Shown here: positions 17,580 to 27,399 of the stretch, piece by piece
Layout of the letters: each line of letters begins with the position of its first letter
Position numbering within the stretch: the first letter of the stretch is position 1
Source of the DNA: Hyphomonadaceae bacterium UBA7672
GTDB lineage: Bacteria > Pseudomonadota > Alphaproteobacteria > Caulobacterales > Hyphomonadaceae
Assembly: GCA_002483135.1 (NCBI GenBank)
Contig: DLHI01000026.1
Span: forward strand, 62,001-126,000
DNA length: 64,000 nt
Reading direction: 5' to 3'
The notes under the pieces: generated by a model
Databases searched by the model: none
The model's input: only the letters and a program-made list of their open reading frames with translations
What the model was told of the DNA's origin: nothing
Made by a program: the position numbers and the translations under genes

Positions 17580-19643
17580 ATGGCAGCCGCGTTCGACAAC
17601 CTGTACGCCCATGGCTTCGTCCGCGTCGCGGCGGCGAGCCCACGCGTGCATCTGGCTGACCCGGCCGCCAACGCCCGCGAGACCATCGAGCTTGCCCGCC
17701 AGGCCGACAAGTCCGGCGCAGCCCTCGTCGTGTTCCCCGAGCTTGGCCTGTCCGGCTATACGCTCGACGACCTGCACATGCAGTCCACACTGCTTGCCGC
17801 CGTGCGCGAAGCCATCGCCCGCGTGAAGGACGCCAGCCGCTCGCTCGCCCCCGTCATCGTCGTCGGCGCACCGCTGGAAATTGGACCCGCTATTCATGGC
17901 TGCGCCGTGGTGATCCATCGCGGCGTGATCCTCGGCGTCGTGCCGAAGACTTACCTTCCCAACTATCGCGAGTTCTACGAAAAGCGTCAGTTCGCCATGG
18001 CGCCTGACGCCACCGTGGACGAGATCACGCTGGCCGGCGAGACGGTCGCCTTCGGAACCGACCTCACCTTCGACGCCAGCGACATTCCCGGCTTCTCCCT
18101 CGCCATCGACATCTGCGAGGACGTCTGGTCGCCACTCCCGCCCTCCACCTTCGCGGCGCTTGCCGGCGCCTCCGTCATCGCCAACCTCTCCGCCTCCAAC
18201 GTCACCATCGGCAAGGCGGCCGAGCGCGACATGCTCTGCCTCTCGCAGTCGGCCCGCGCCTCGTGCGGCTACATCTACGCCGCCGCCGGTTATGGCGAGT
18301 CGACCACCGACACGGCATGGGACGGCCAGCTCGCCATCTACGAACTCGGCGCCAAGATCGCGGAGTCGGATCGCTTCCCGGATGGCTCCGTCCTGCTGAC
18401 GGCAGACATCGACGTCGCCCGTATCCAGCAGGACCGCCTGCGCAACGGCACATTCCGCGACACGGCCCGCAACCACAAGCGCCGCCTCAGCCGCCGCCGC
18501 GTCCAGTTCACTGCCGCCCCCGAGCGCGATGCGCCGGTGCCGCTCGCGCGCCATGTCGATCGCTTCCCGTTCGTGCCGGACGATGAAGCCCTGCTCGATC
18601 AGGACTGCTTCGAAGCCTACAACATCCAGGTCCAGGGCCTGCGCCGCCGCCTGGAAGCCTCGGGCACGAAGAAAGCCGTGATCGGCGTCTCCGGCGGTCT
18701 CGATTCCGCGCAAGCGCTTCTCGTCGCCGTCCGCGCCTTCGACATGATGGGCGCGAAGCGCAAGGACATCATCGGCGTCACCATGCCGGGCTTCGCCACC
18801 ACCGAGGGCACGAAGTCCAACGCCCATGCGCTGATGAAGGAACTCGGCATCGACGCGCGCGAGATCGACATCAAGCCTATGGCGAACCAGATGCTGGCCG
18901 ATCTCGGCCACCCCTTCGCCAAGGGCAGACAAGTCTACGACATCACCTTCGAGAACGTGCAGGCCGGCCTGCGCACCGACTACCTCTTCCGTCTCGCCAA
19001 CAAGGAAGGCGGCATGGTCGTCGGGACCGGCGACCTCTCCGAGCTCGCGCTCGGCTGGTGCACCTATGGCGTCGGCGACCATATGAGCCACTACAACGTC
19101 AATGGCGCAGTGGCGAAGACGCTGATCCAGCACCTTATCCGCTGGAGCGCCGCGAGCGGCCACTATTCGGAGGCCGCCGCAGATGTGATGCGCGCCATCC
19201 TCGACCAGGAAATCTCGCCCGAGCTGATCCCCGCTGACAAGGGCGGCAAGATCCAGTCGACCGAAGACACGATCGGCCCCTACAACCTGCACGACTTCTT
19301 CCTCAACCAGGTGATCCGCTGGGGCGCCGGCCCCGCGCGCATCGCCTTCCTCGCGCACGCAGCCTGGGGAGACGCGAAAGCCGGGGAATGGCCGATACAC
19401 GTCGCGCAGAAGGATCGCGTCGCCTACGACATGGCGACCATCGTCAAGTGGCTCGAAGTCTTCACGAAGCGCTTCTTCCTCACCAGCCAGTTCAAACGCT
19501 CGGCCGTCCCCAACGGCCCGAAAGTCACCTCCGGCGGCGCCCTCTCGCCCCGCGGCGACTGGCGCATGCCGTCGGATTCGTCCGCCACGCCATGGCTGGA
19601 CGAGATCGCGAAACTGAAGGCGCAGTTGAGCCTCAAGGGCTGA
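17580..19643 (+). CDS. nadE: Glutamine-dependent NAD+ synthetase
   Basis: A 687-residue two-domain enzyme. The N-terminal nitrilase-type glutaminase carries the Glu-Lys-Cys triad in FPELGLSGY, PKTYLPNYREFYEKR and IDICEDVW. The C-terminal synthetase has the PP-loop GVSGGLDSAQALLVA and GTGDLSELALGWCTYG. It makes NAD+ from nicotinate adenine dinucleotide with glutamine as ammonia source. ATG 17580 is preferred to ATG 17562, which lacks a spaced ribosome-binding site. Monocistronic in appearance; parDE follows. Confidence 0.96.
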   Translation: MAAAFDNLYAHGFVRVAAASPRVHLADPAANARETIELARQADKSGAALVVFPELGLSGYTLDDLHMQSTLLAAVREAIARVKDASRSLAPVIVVGAPLEIGPAIHGCAVVIHRGVILGVVPKTYLPNYREFYEKRQFAMAPDATVDEITLAGETVAFGTDLTFDASDIPGFSLAIDICEDVWSPLPPSTFAALAGASVIANLSASNVTIGKAAERDMLCLSQSARASCGYIYAAAGYGESTTDTAWDGQLAIYELGAKIAESDRFPDGSVLLTADIDVARIQQDRLRNGTFRDTARNHKRRLSRRRVQFTAAPERDAPVPLARHVDRFPFVPDDEALLDQDCFEAYNIQVQGLRRRLEASGTKKAVIGVSGGLDSAQALLVAVRAFDMMGAKRKDIIGVTMPGFATTEGTKSNAHALMKELGIDAREIDIKPMANQMLADLGHPFAKGRQVYDITFENVQAGLRTDYLFRLANKEGGMVVGTGDLSELALGWCTYGVGDHMSHYNVNGAVAKTLIQHLIRWSAASGHYSEAAADVMRAILDQEISPELIPADKGGKIQSTEDTIGPYNLHDFFLNQVIRWGAGPARIAFLAHAAWGDAKAGEWPIHVAQKDRVAYDMATIVKWLEVFTKRFFLTSQFKRSAVPNGPKVTSGGALSPRGDWRMPSDSSATPWLDEIAKLKAQLSLKG

Positions 19644-19662
19644 CTCGTTCCCTCCACGAAAA

Positions 19663-19691
19663 TTGACAAACTTTGCCAAAAGTGGGACCAT
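19663..19691 (+). promoter_or_regulatory. Promoter and operator candidate of the parDE operon
   Basis: A perfect -35 box TTGACA (19663-19668) is followed after 17 bases by GACCAT as a weak -10. The spacer contains the inverted repeat ACTTT-GCCA-AAAGT... arms at 19670-19674 and 19679-19683. This is where a ParD ribbon-helix-helix dimer would repress its own operon. Inferred from position and symmetry. Confidence 0.5.
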
Positions 19692-19713
19692 GGCCTTCTC
19701 GCAGGAGCCCGCC

Positions 19714-19986
19714 ATGGCCACGATGAACGTCTCGCTTCCCGATCAGATGAAGGACTGGGTCGAAGCGCAGGCCGAGACTGGTCGCTACGCCAACGCCAGC
19801 GACTATGTCCGCGACCTCATCCGCCGCGATCAGGAACGTGCGCAAAAGATCGCCCACATGCAGAAGCTGATCACCGAGGGGATTGAGAGCGGTTTCTCCG
19901 AGACGTTCGACATGGATGATTTTCTGACGCAAGCTCGGGCAAGGCTTGCGGGGGAGAAGAAGAGCCGTGGGGGCAAGGCCAGATAA
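19714..19986 (+). CDS. parD: ParD-family type II antitoxin
   Basis: A 90-residue protein starting MATMNVSLPDQMKDWVEAQAETGRYANASDYVRDLIRRDQER, which is the ribbon-helix-helix DNA-binding domain of the CC2985-type ParD family. The C-terminal half (GIESGFSETFDMDDFLTQARARLAGEK) is the toxin-wrapping helix. CAGGAG precedes ATG 19714 by 6 bases; the ATG at 19690 upstream lacks one. The 3' end overlaps the toxin start by 20 bases. It neutralises ParE and probably represses the operon. Confidence 0.93.
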   Translation: MATMNVSLPDQMKDWVEAQAETGRYANASDYVRDLIRRDQERAQKIAHMQKLITEGIESGFSETFDMDDFLTQARARLAGEKKSRGGKAR

Positions 19987-20293
19987 GAAGCTTCGTCTGT
20001 CGCATGCTGCGGCTGAAGACCTCTACGAAATCTGGCGCGACGGCGTAGTGAGATGGTCGGAGATACGCGCCGACGCTTACCTTCACGGCCTGAACAAAAC
20101 GATCGAACGTCTTTGCGAGTATCCGGAAATCGCACGCGAACGCCGTGAGTACGCCCCACCCATTCGCGTTCTTGGTTACAGATCGCATGTCATCATCTAT
20201 CGCGAAACCGAAGACTCCCTGGAGGTCATTCGCATCCGCCATGGTCGCGAAGATTGGGCCAGCGATTTCGCCGATGACGCAGGACAGTCCTGA
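19967..20293 (+). CDS. parE: ParE/RelE-family toxin
   Basis: A 108-residue RelE/ParE-fold protein: LRLSHAAAEDLYEIWRDGVVRWSEIRADAYLHGLNKTIERLCEYPEIARERREYAPPIRVLGYRSHVIIYRETEDSLEVIRIRHGREDW. The terminal IRIRHGREDW is the ParE hallmark. ParE toxins poison DNA gyrase. GTG 19967 is chosen over a TTG at 19946 because a GGGGGAG site precedes it and it gives the usual start just before KLRLSHAAAEDL. It overlaps parD, giving coupled translation. The frame is intact. Confidence 0.92.
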   Translation: MGARPDKKLRLSHAAAEDLYEIWRDGVVRWSEIRADAYLHGLNKTIERLCEYPEIARERREYAPPIRVLGYRSHVIIYRETEDSLEVIRIRHGREDWASDFADDAGQS

Positions 20294-20422
20294 GACTGGC
20301 GTCTGAACGACAAGCGACAGCGCTTCGACTGGCCGGGACAATCTCCGAAACTATGTATCCCGCAGGCGCGCATGCCAGTATGCATCGCGCAGCAAATCAA
20401 CATGCGCTCTGGCGGGATCGCG

Positions 20423-23128
20423 ATGCTCAACGACGCGGAAGAACAACGCTCCATCATCCGCATGCTCGGCGCCGTGCTGGGCGACGTCATCCGCGAGCAG
20501 GATGGCGAGGACGTCTTCCGCCAGATCGAGGACATTCGCCGCGCGTCCGTCGCCTTCCACCGCGAACCGTCTCCGAACACAGCCACACATCTCTCCGGTC
20601 AGCTGGGCAAGCTGAGCGTCGCCGAGGCCGTCCGCTTCGTGCATTCCTTCACCACCTTCCTGCAGGTCACCAATCTCGCCGAGGATCACCTGCAGCGCCG
20701 TCGGGGCCGCGCGGGCGATGATCGCCCCGATACGCTCGCCGGCGCCCTGCGCACGCTGGCCGCATCAGGCAAGGGTGCGTCGGCTGCGCTCGGCGTCCTG
20801 TCGAAAGGCCTTATCGCCCCCGTCATCACCGCCCACCCCAGCGAAGTCCGACGCAAGAGTGTGCGCGACCGTCAGGCCGCCATTGCCGACGATCTCGATG
20901 CGCTCGATCGCGCCGCCTCCACAACCGAACGCGAGGAAGCCGAAGCCGATCTGCGCCGTCAGGTGTCCATTCTCTGGCGCACGCGCCTGCTGCGCAATTT
21001 CCGCGTCGCGGTGGATGACGAGATCGAGAACGCCGTCTCCTACTTCGAGCGCAGCTTCCTTCCCGCCATCCCTGCCCTCTACGCCCACTGGGAAGACCTT
21101 CTCGGCGTCGACGCCGCCGACGCCTCATTGAACCTGCGCAGTTTCCTGCGGCTTGGCGCATGGGTCGGCGGCGACCGGGACGGCAACCCCAATGTCGATG
21201 GACGCACAATGCGCAAAGCGCTCACACGCCAGGCCGGCGCCATCCTGCGCTTCTATCTCGAACGTGTTCACGCACTGGGCGCGGAACTCTCGCTGTCCTC
21301 GCGCTTCACCGGGGTGACGCCGGAACTGCTCGCCCTCGCCGAGCAGGCCGGCGACGGATCGGCCCAACGCACTGACGAGCCCTACCGTCGCGCACTCTCG
21401 GGCGTCTACGCGCGGCTGGCCGCCACGCTGACCGCGCTGACCGGCGAGGCGCCCGCCAAGACGCCCACCGTTAGCGGCGAGCGTTATACCGACCCCACAC
21501 AGCTCCGCTCCGATCTCATCACCATCCACCGCTCGCTACTGCGCCACCAGGGTGCGTCCTTCCGGCGCGGGCCGTTGCCGCGCCTCATCCGCGCCGTCGA
21601 CGTGTTCGGCTTCCATCTGGCGACGCTCGACATGCGCCAGAACTCGGCTGTCCACGCCCGCGTCACGGCGGAATTGCTACGCACAGCCGGCGTCGTCGAC
21701 GACTATGCCAAGCTGGACGAGGCCGCCCGCTGCGACCTGCTGATCCATGAACTCAGCCATACCCGCCTGCTGTCCTCGCCCTTCGCCACCTACAGTGACG
21801 AGACCCGCAAGGAGCTTGAAACACTGGCCGCCGCCGCCGAGGTTAAGAAGCTCTATGGTCCGGTCTCGATCCGCAACTACATCATCTCGAACACGCAATC
21901 GGTGTCGGACCTTCTGGAAGTCTATCTCCTGCTCAAGGAGGTTGGCCTCTTCCGCCCCGGTCCCACGCCCGCCGCCGACATCTTCGCCGAGCCACTGTTC
22001 GAAACCATCGGAGACCTGCGCGCCGCGCCGGAAACGATGACGCGATATCTCTCACTCCCATTGATACGCGCCCTGCACGGCAAGGATGGCTTTCAGGAAG
22101 TGATGATCGGGTATTCCGACTCGAACAAGGATGGCAGCTACCTCACCTCAATCTGGGAATTGCAGAAGGCCTCCAGCGCCCTCCACGACGTGGTGAGCAA
22201 GGCCGACCTCCGCCTGCAACTGTTCCACGGTCGCGGCGGCGCAGTTGGCCGCGGCGGCGGCTCCAGCTTCGAGGCGCTGCTGGCCCAGCCCGAAGGAACG
22301 GTCGGCGGCCGCATCCGCATCACCGAACAGGGCGAGGTTGTCGCCAACAAGTATGGCGACCCCGAACTGGCGCGCCAGAGCCTCGAGACGCTGACAGCCG
22401 GCGTCGTCGTCGCCTCGCTGTCGCGCCCGAAGGAAGAAGACGTCGCCCGCCGGGGCGATGCGATGGACCGCCTCTCGCAAGCGGCCATGCAAGCCTACCG
22501 CAAGCTGGTCTACGAGACGCCGGGCTTCGTCGACTATTTCTACGCCGCCTCCCCCATCACCGAAATCGCCGATCTCAACATCGGCAGCCGGCCCACATCA
22601 CGTCAGGCGACGCGCAGCATCGAGGGCCTGCGCGCCATCCCCTGGGTGTTCTCCTGGGCCCAGTCCCGCGCCATGCTGCCGGGGTGGTATGGCTTCGGTT
22701 CGGCCGTGCGCGATACGGGGCTGGATTTCGCGCTGCTGAAGGAGCTGCACCAGTCCTGGCCCTTCTTCACCTCGGCAGTCGGCAACATGGAAATGGTGAT
22801 GGTGAAGTCCGACATGTCGATCGCGCGGCGCTATGCAGGACTAGTGAAGGACCGCCAGCTTGCCGACCGGGTATTCGACGCGATCCAGTCCGAGTGGACG
22901 CTCACCTACAACACGCTCCTTGCGATCACCGGCCAGACCGAATTGCTGCAGAAGAACCCCGACCTCGCCAGCACCATCCGCTCGCGCCTGCCCTATATCG
23001 ACCCCCTGAACCACCTGCAGATCGAACTGATCGCCCGGCGGCGGGCGGGCGACGAAAGCGAAGCCGTCCGCGAAGGCATCCTGCTGGCCATCAACGGCGT
23101 GGCGGCCGGCCTGCGAAATACAGGCTGA
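20423..23128 (+). CDS. ppc: Phosphoenolpyruvate carboxylase
   Basis: About 901 residues. Conserved sites are present: [18 protein letters not shown] (catalytic His), [30 protein letters not shown], and the flexible active-site loop [19 protein letters not shown]. It ends [10 protein letters not shown], the invariant C-terminus with terminal Gly. It carboxylates PEP to oxaloacetate to refill the TCA cycle. The start is uncertain: ATGs at 20372, 20402 and 20423 are in frame; 20423 has GGCGGGA at suitable distance and begins [11 protein letters not shown]. The malyl-CoA-lyase-like gene at 54.8 kb could share C1/C2-carbon metabolism with it, but they are not linked. Confidence 0.95.
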   Translation: MLNDAEEQRSIIRMLGAVLGDVIREQDGEDVFRQIEDIRRASVAFHREPSPNTATHLSGQLGKLSVAEAVRFVHSFTTFLQVTNLAEDHLQRRRGRAGDDRPDTLAGALRTLAASGKGASAALGVLSKGLIAPVITAHPSEVRRKSVRDRQAAIADDLDALDRAASTTEREEAEADLRRQVSILWRTRLLRNFRVAVDDEIENAVSYFERSFLPAIPALYAHWEDLLGVDAADASLNLRSFLRLGAWVGGDRDGNPNVDGRTMRKALTRQAGAILRFYLERVHALGAELSLSSRFTGVTPELLALAEQAGDGSAQRTDEPYRRALSGVYARLAATLTALTGEAPAKTPTVSGERYTDPTQLRSDLITIHRSLLRHQGASFRRGPLPRLIRAVDVFGFHLATLDMRQNSAVHARVTAELLRTAGVVDDYAKLDEAARCDLLIHELSHTRLLSSPFATYSDETRKELETLAAAAEVKKLYGPVSIRNYIISNTQSVSDLLEVYLLLKEVGLFRPGPTPAADIFAEPLFETIGDLRAAPETMTRYLSLPLIRALHGKDGFQEVMIGYSDSNKDGSYLTSIWELQKASSALHDVVSKADLRLQLFHGRGGAVGRGGGSSFEALLAQPEGTVGGRIRITEQGEVVANKYGDPELARQSLETLTAGVVVASLSRPKEEDVARRGDAMDRLSQAAMQAYRKLVYETPGFVDYFYAASPITEIADLNIGSRPTSRQATRSIEGLRAIPWVFSWAQSRAMLPGWYGFGSAVRDTGLDFALLKELHQSWPFFTSAVGNMEMVMVKSDMSIARRYAGLVKDRQLADRVFDAIQSEWTLTYNTLLAITGQTELLQKNPDLASTIRSRLPYIDPLNHLQIELIARRRAGDESEAVREGILLAINGVAAGLRNTG

Positions 23129-23201
23129 TTTCCCGGCCAGTTCCGCCCCGGCGCCCCAAACCTTGCCTTTTTGGCCCCCCTGATACATGAGGAGCCGGAT
23201 T

Positions 23202-23278
<77 letters not shown>

Positions 23279-23376
23279 TCCTCTTCCCGCGGCGTCCTTT
23301 TCCGGCCACAGACAAGGGTGATCCGTTGCGCCGGGCGCATGGCGATACCGCCGGGGCGGACCAGAGCAGGAACGCG

Positions 23377-24291
23377 ATGCGCAGCTTTTTACTCGGTATT
23401 GGCGCGCTGGCAGCCCTCCTGCTCACGGCCTGCAGCCCGGCGGACGAGGCGACCACCGGCCCCGCCGCCTATGCCGGCCCGCCCAAGCCCGCGCTGTGGA
23501 AGATCGCGGACGCCGACACCACCCTTTACCTCTTCGGCACGATTCACCTGCTGCCGCCCGGCCTCGACTGGGAGACGCCAGCCTTCAAGCAGGCGTTCAC
23601 CGACGCCGGCACGCTCTATCTGGAAGCCGACACCAACCTCCCCCCGGCAGAAGTCACCGCCATCGTCCAGCGCATTGGCTTGCTGCCTCCCGACCGGCGC
23701 CTCTCCGACCTGCTTGATCCCGCCCAGCGGGAAGCCTTGCGCGCCGCCGGCGCCCGCTTCAGGATTCCATCCGTGGTCCTCGAGCAGATGCGCCCCTGGT
23801 ACGCCAGCGTCATGATTTCGGACGCGGCAATCCGTGAGGCCGGCTTCGCCCAGGACTCCGGCGTCGAGATCCTGCTCCGCCCGGCCGCGACGGCGGCGGG
23901 CAAAGAGCTTCGCTTCCTCGAGACCGTCGAGGAACAACTCTCGGCCTTCACCGTCCTGCCCGATTCGGCGCAGGTGAAGATGCTGACCGCCAGCATGACA
24001 GACCTCGACGCGACCAGTGAAGCCCTGACCGAGATGGTTACCGCGTGGCGCTCGGGCGATGATGACGCGCTTGCCCGCCTTGTGGTCGAAGAGCAACTCG
24101 CCACGCAGCCTGAAGTCTACGAGACGCTCATGGTGCGTCGAAACACCGAATGGGCGCCCCAGCTCGACGCCCTGCTCCGCAACGAGACCGGCGTGTTCAT
24201 GATCGCCGTCGGCGCCGGTCACCTGCTGGGCGAGGACAGCGTCCTTGCGCTGATGAAACGACTGGGCCACACGCCCGTTCGGGTCCAGTAG
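23377..24291 (+). CDS. TraB/GumN-family lipoprotein
   Basis: A 304-residue protein starting [19 protein letters not shown] (lipobox LTAC), so anchored to a membrane outside the cytoplasm. The mature part shows the TraB/PrgY/GumN signature: [23 protein letters not shown] (first GxxH) and [26 protein letters not shown] (second GxxH). These paired GxxH motifs and a conserved Glu are proposed metal-binding sites of a protease-like fold. In Xanthomonas a member lies in the gum polysaccharide cluster, but role is unknown. ATG 23377 is set by the signal peptide and AGCAGG upstream. Confidence 0.9.
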   Translation: MRSFLLGIGALAALLLTACSPADEATTGPAAYAGPPKPALWKIADADTTLYLFGTIHLLPPGLDWETPAFKQAFTDAGTLYLEADTNLPPAEVTAIVQRIGLLPPDRRLSDLLDPAQREALRAAGARFRIPSVVLEQMRPWYASVMISDAAIREAGFAQDSGVEILLRPAATAAGKELRFLETVEEQLSAFTVLPDSAQVKMLTASMTDLDATSEALTEMVTAWRSGDDDALARLVVEEQLATQPEVYETLMVRRNTEWAPQLDALLRNETGVFMIAVGAGHLLGEDSVLALMKRLGHTPVRVQ

Positions 24292-24499
24292 CCGCCGCAC
24301 CACGGCGCGAGCGGGGCGTCCCGCATTCGCACAACAGGGGAATACGGTGTGCATCGGCAGCACGCCGCCCTACCTCGTTAACCATGACGACGCTCGCGTG
24401 GCCGGGGATTTGCGGCGCCGCACCTCATCCGGGCGTTTGAAAAACCCGGCCCCGTCCTTGCTGACACTATTGGCAAACCGGCGCGTGGAGACCTGCGAC

Positions 24500-25030
24500 A
24501 TGCCAATTTCGGACAGCGTGAAGCTGAAGGGGAAGGTAACCATCTTCCACCCCACGCTCGTGAACCTTTACGGCTGCGAAGTCGGCGACGGCTCGCGCAT
24601 CGGCGCCTTTGTCGAGATCCAGAAGGGCGCCTTCATCGGCGAACGCTGCAAGATTTCCTCGCACACCTTCGTCTGCGAAGGCGTCACCATCGAGGACGAG
24701 TGCTTCATCGGCCACGGCGTCATGTTCACAAATGACCGCTTCCCGCGCGCGACGAACCCGGATGGTTCTCCGCAGTCGGATGCGGACTGGACGCTCGAAT
24801 ACACCACGGTGAAGCGCCAGGTCTCGATCGGCTCGGGCGCTACCATCGTCTGCGGCATCACCATCGGCGAAGGCGCGCTCATCGCCGCCGGCGCGACGGT
24901 GACCAAGGACGTCCCCCCTTACGCGGTTGTCGCGGGCTGCCCGGCGAAAGTCGTCGGCGATGTCCGAACCATGTCAGCCGCCAAGAAATCCCAGTCAGTG
25001 AATCAGGTTGCAGAAGAGGTTGTGGGCTAA
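24500..25030 (+). CDS. Sugar N-acetyltransferase, WbpD-like (left-handed beta-helix)
   Basis: A 176-residue hexapeptide-repeat protein. Repeats such as GDGSRIGAFVEIQKGAFIGERCKISSH and GSGATIVCGITIGEGALIAAGATVTKDVPPYAVVAGCPAKVVG build the trimeric helix; the catalytic His is likely in IGHGVMFTNDRFPRA, matching WbpD. WbpD acetylates the 3-amino group of UDP-2-acetamido-3-amino-uronate. GTGGAG precedes ATG 24500. It heads a tight run with the dehydrogenase gene (stop and start share one base). A C-terminal 20-residue charged tail (MSAAKKSQSVNQVAEEVVG) is unusual. Confidence 0.9.
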   Translation: MPISDSVKLKGKVTIFHPTLVNLYGCEVGDGSRIGAFVEIQKGAFIGERCKISSHTFVCEGVTIEDECFIGHGVMFTNDRFPRATNPDGSPQSDADWTLEYTTVKRQVSIGSGATIVCGITIGEGALIAAGATVTKDVPPYAVVAGCPAKVVGDVRTMSAAKKSQSVNQVAEEVVG

Positions 25031-26166
25031 TGACCACGAACAACGAGAAAAAAGCGGTGAAACCCCGCAAGGCCAAAGTGGTTGCCGAGAGCGGTCCGGC
25101 CGTTGAAGTGCTGGCTGGCCCGAAGGTCGCCGCCAAGCGCGATGTCATCAACATCGGCGTCATCGGCTATGGCTACTGGGGCCCCAACCTGGTGCGCAAC
25201 TTCTCGGAACTGTCCGAAGCGAAGATGCACACAGTCGCCGACCTCAACCCGAAAGCGCTCGAACTGGCCGCCAGGCGCCACCCGGCGACCAAGACGACCA
25301 CCGATATCCAGGCGATGATCCGCGACCCGGAAATCGACGCCATCGCGATCGCCACCCCGGTCTCGACCCACTTCTCGCTCGCCATGGCCGCCCTCAAGGC
25401 TGGCAAGCACGTCTGGCTCGAAAAGCCGATGACGGAAACTTCGATGCAGGCGCGTGCGCTGATCGAAGAAGCCAACAAGCGTGGCCTCACGCTGCACGTC
25501 GACCACACCTTCGTCTACACCGGCCCGGTCCGCCGGATGCGCGACATGGTGCAGAACGGCGACCTGGGCAAGGTCCTGTACTACGACTCGACCCGTATCA
25601 ATCTCGGCCTGTTCCAGCGCGACGTGAACGTCATCGCCGACCTCGCCGTCCATGACTTCTCGATCCTGGACTATGTGTTCGACCAGCACCCGGTTGCGGT
25701 GTCGGCCTCGGGCATCAACCACTACCCGGGAACGCCCGAGAACCTCGCCTTCATCACGCTCTTCTACGAAACCGGCTTCATCGCCCACGTGAACGTTTCG
25801 TGGCTGGCGCCGGTGAAAGTGCGCACGATCCTGATCGGCGGCACCGACAAGATGATCACTTTCGACGAACTTCAGCCTTCCGAGAAACTGAAAATCTACG
25901 ACAAGGGCGTATCGTTCACGGATGACCCCGCCAAGATCCATGAGATGCGTGTCGGCTATCGCGCCGGCGACATGTGGGCCCCCAAGGTCGACGGATCGGA
26001 AGCGCTGCTCGTCGAGGGCCGGCACTTCGTCGAATGCATCAAGTCGGGCAAGGCGTCCGCTTCGGACGGCGAGTTCGGCTACCGCATGGTCGAGCTGATC
26101 GAGGCGGCCACCGCCTCGATGCGCGGCCGCGGCGAGACGATCCACCTTCCCAAGAAATCCAAGTAA
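25030..26166 (+). CDS. Gfo/Idh/MocA-family sugar dehydrogenase (WbpB-like)
   Basis: A 378-residue NAD(P)-dependent oxidoreductase. A Lys/Ala-rich extension of about 37 residues (MTTNNEKKAVKPRKAKVV...) precedes the Rossmann domain NIGVIGYGYWGPNLVRNFSEL. The EKP motif is in HVWLEKPMTETS, and VDHTFVYTGPVRRM and DLAVHDFSILDYV belong to the catalytic half. In the diacetamido-uronate pathway WbpB oxidises the sugar C3 before transamination. The flanking acetyltransferase and aminotransferase are the expected partners. The start overlaps the upstream stop (TAATG). Confidence 0.9.
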   Translation: MTTNNEKKAVKPRKAKVVAESGPAVEVLAGPKVAAKRDVINIGVIGYGYWGPNLVRNFSELSEAKMHTVADLNPKALELAARRHPATKTTTDIQAMIRDPEIDAIAIATPVSTHFSLAMAALKAGKHVWLEKPMTETSMQARALIEEANKRGLTLHVDHTFVYTGPVRRMRDMVQNGDLGKVLYYDSTRINLGLFQRDVNVIADLAVHDFSILDYVFDQHPVAVSASGINHYPGTPENLAFITLFYETGFIAHVNVSWLAPVKVRTILIGGTDKMITFDELQPSEKLKIYDKGVSFTDDPAKIHEMRVGYRAGDMWAPKVDGSEALLVEGRHFVECIKSGKASASDGEFGYRMVELIEAATASMRGRGETIHLPKKSK

Positions 26167-26197
26167 CCAGATCAGACAGCGAGCGAGCACAACCACC

Positions 26198-27316
26198 ATG
26201 GGCGTCCCCTTCGTCGACCTCAAAGCGCAATACCACTCGATCAAGGCGGAAGTTGACGCCGCCCTGATCGCCACGATGGAATCGTGCGCCTTCACCCTCG
26301 GGCCGGAAGTCGCCCAGCTCGAGAAGGACTTCGCTCCGTATGCCGGCACGACCTACGCCGCCGGCGTCAACAACGGCACGAACGCGCTGTACCTCCCCCT
26401 GCTCGCCGCCGGCATCGGCCCGGGCGATGAGGTCATCACCGTTCCCTTCACCTTCATCGCGTCGGCCTCGGCCATCGCCTACACGGGCGCAACGCCGGTG
26501 TTCGTCGACATCGATCCGGTGACCTTCACGATGGATCCGGCCGCGATCGAGGCCGCCATCACGCCGCGCACGAAAGCCATCGTCCCGGTCCACCTGTTCG
26601 GCCAGATGGCCGACATGGCGCCGATCATGGCCATCGCGAAGAAGCACAACCTCTTCGTCCTGGAAGACGCAGCCCAGGCTCACGGCGCCGAATACAACGG
26701 CAAGCGTGCAGGCTCTTTCGGCGATGCGACCGGATTCTCCTTCTACCCGGGCAAGAACCTGGGCGCGGCTGGCGAAGGCGGCATGACCGTCACGCCGCAC
26801 GCCGAGATCAACCGCAAGGTCCGCATGCTGCGCGACTGGGGCGCCGAGAAGAAGTATTTCCACGAGATCATCGGCTACAACATGCGCCTGGAAGGCATCC
26901 AGGGCGCGGTGCTCCGCGTGAAGATGAAATACATCGAGAAGTGGACGGAAATGCGCCGTGACGCCGCCGAGCGTTACCGCACGATGTTCGAAGGCACGGG
27001 CGTGAAGACGCCGGTCGCCCTCGCGAACCGCCGCCACGTCTATCACATCTATGCCGTCCGCACGCCGAACCGCGCGCGCTGGCAGGAAGAGCTGACCAAG
27101 AAGGGCATCCAGACGGGTATCCACTACCCGTTCCCGCTGCACACGCTGCAGGCGTTCGACTACCTCGGTTACAAGCAGGGCCAGTTCCCGCACGCCGAGA
27201 AGGCCGCCGCCGAAGTGCTGTCGCTGCCGATGTATCCCGAACTGCAAGCCGTCCAGCAGGAAGAAGTGGTCGCCGCGGTGGCCGCGCTCCAGAAGGAAGA
27301 GCTCGCGCTCGCCTAG
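26198..27316 (+). CDS. DegT/DnrJ/EryC1/StrS aminotransferase (WbpE-like)
   Basis: A 372-residue PLP enzyme beginning MGVPFVDLKAQYHSIKAEVDAAL. NNGTNALYLPLLAAGIGPGDEVI is the cofactor phosphate region, VLEDAAQAHGAEYNGKRAG holds the ring-binding Asp, and FSFYPGKNLGAAGEGGM contains the Schiff-base Lys. The N-terminus and PGKNLGAAG form fit WbpE-type 3-aminotransferases, acting after the WbpB-like dehydrogenase. A 31-base gap separates it from the dehydrogenase gene, and a strong hairpin follows. Confidence 0.92.
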   Translation: MGVPFVDLKAQYHSIKAEVDAALIATMESCAFTLGPEVAQLEKDFAPYAGTTYAAGVNNGTNALYLPLLAAGIGPGDEVITVPFTFIASASAIAYTGATPVFVDIDPVTFTMDPAAIEAAITPRTKAIVPVHLFGQMADMAPIMAIAKKHNLFVLEDAAQAHGAEYNGKRAGSFGDATGFSFYPGKNLGAAGEGGMTVTPHAEINRKVRMLRDWGAEKKYFHEIIGYNMRLEGIQGAVLRVKMKYIEKWTEMRRDAAERYRTMFEGTGVKTPVALANRRHVYHIYAVRTPNRARWQEELTKKGIQTGIHYPFPLHTLQAFDYLGYKQGQFPHAEKAAAEVLSLPMYPELQAVQQEEVVAAVAALQKEELALA

Positions 27317-27324
27317 TGAATACA

Positions 27325-27350
27325 GGGTCCGCCGCCAACGCGGCGGACCC
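27325..27350 (+). other. Intercistronic stem-loop inside the amino-sugar operon
   Basis: Perfect 11-bp stem GGGTCCGCCGC/GCGGCGGACCC with CAAC loop, 8 bases past the aminotransferase stop. No T-run follows, so it is more likely an RNA-stabilising or attenuating element than a full terminator. It may set different expression of the first three and last two genes. Confidence 0.6.
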
Positions 27351-27399
27351 GCTCGCCTTACGCAGAACAAGACGCCAGTAGATTACGGGTGACGGGACA

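Noticed and set aside
17475..19721. A 748-codon minus-strand open frame
   Set aside because: Antisense to nadE and without domain features.
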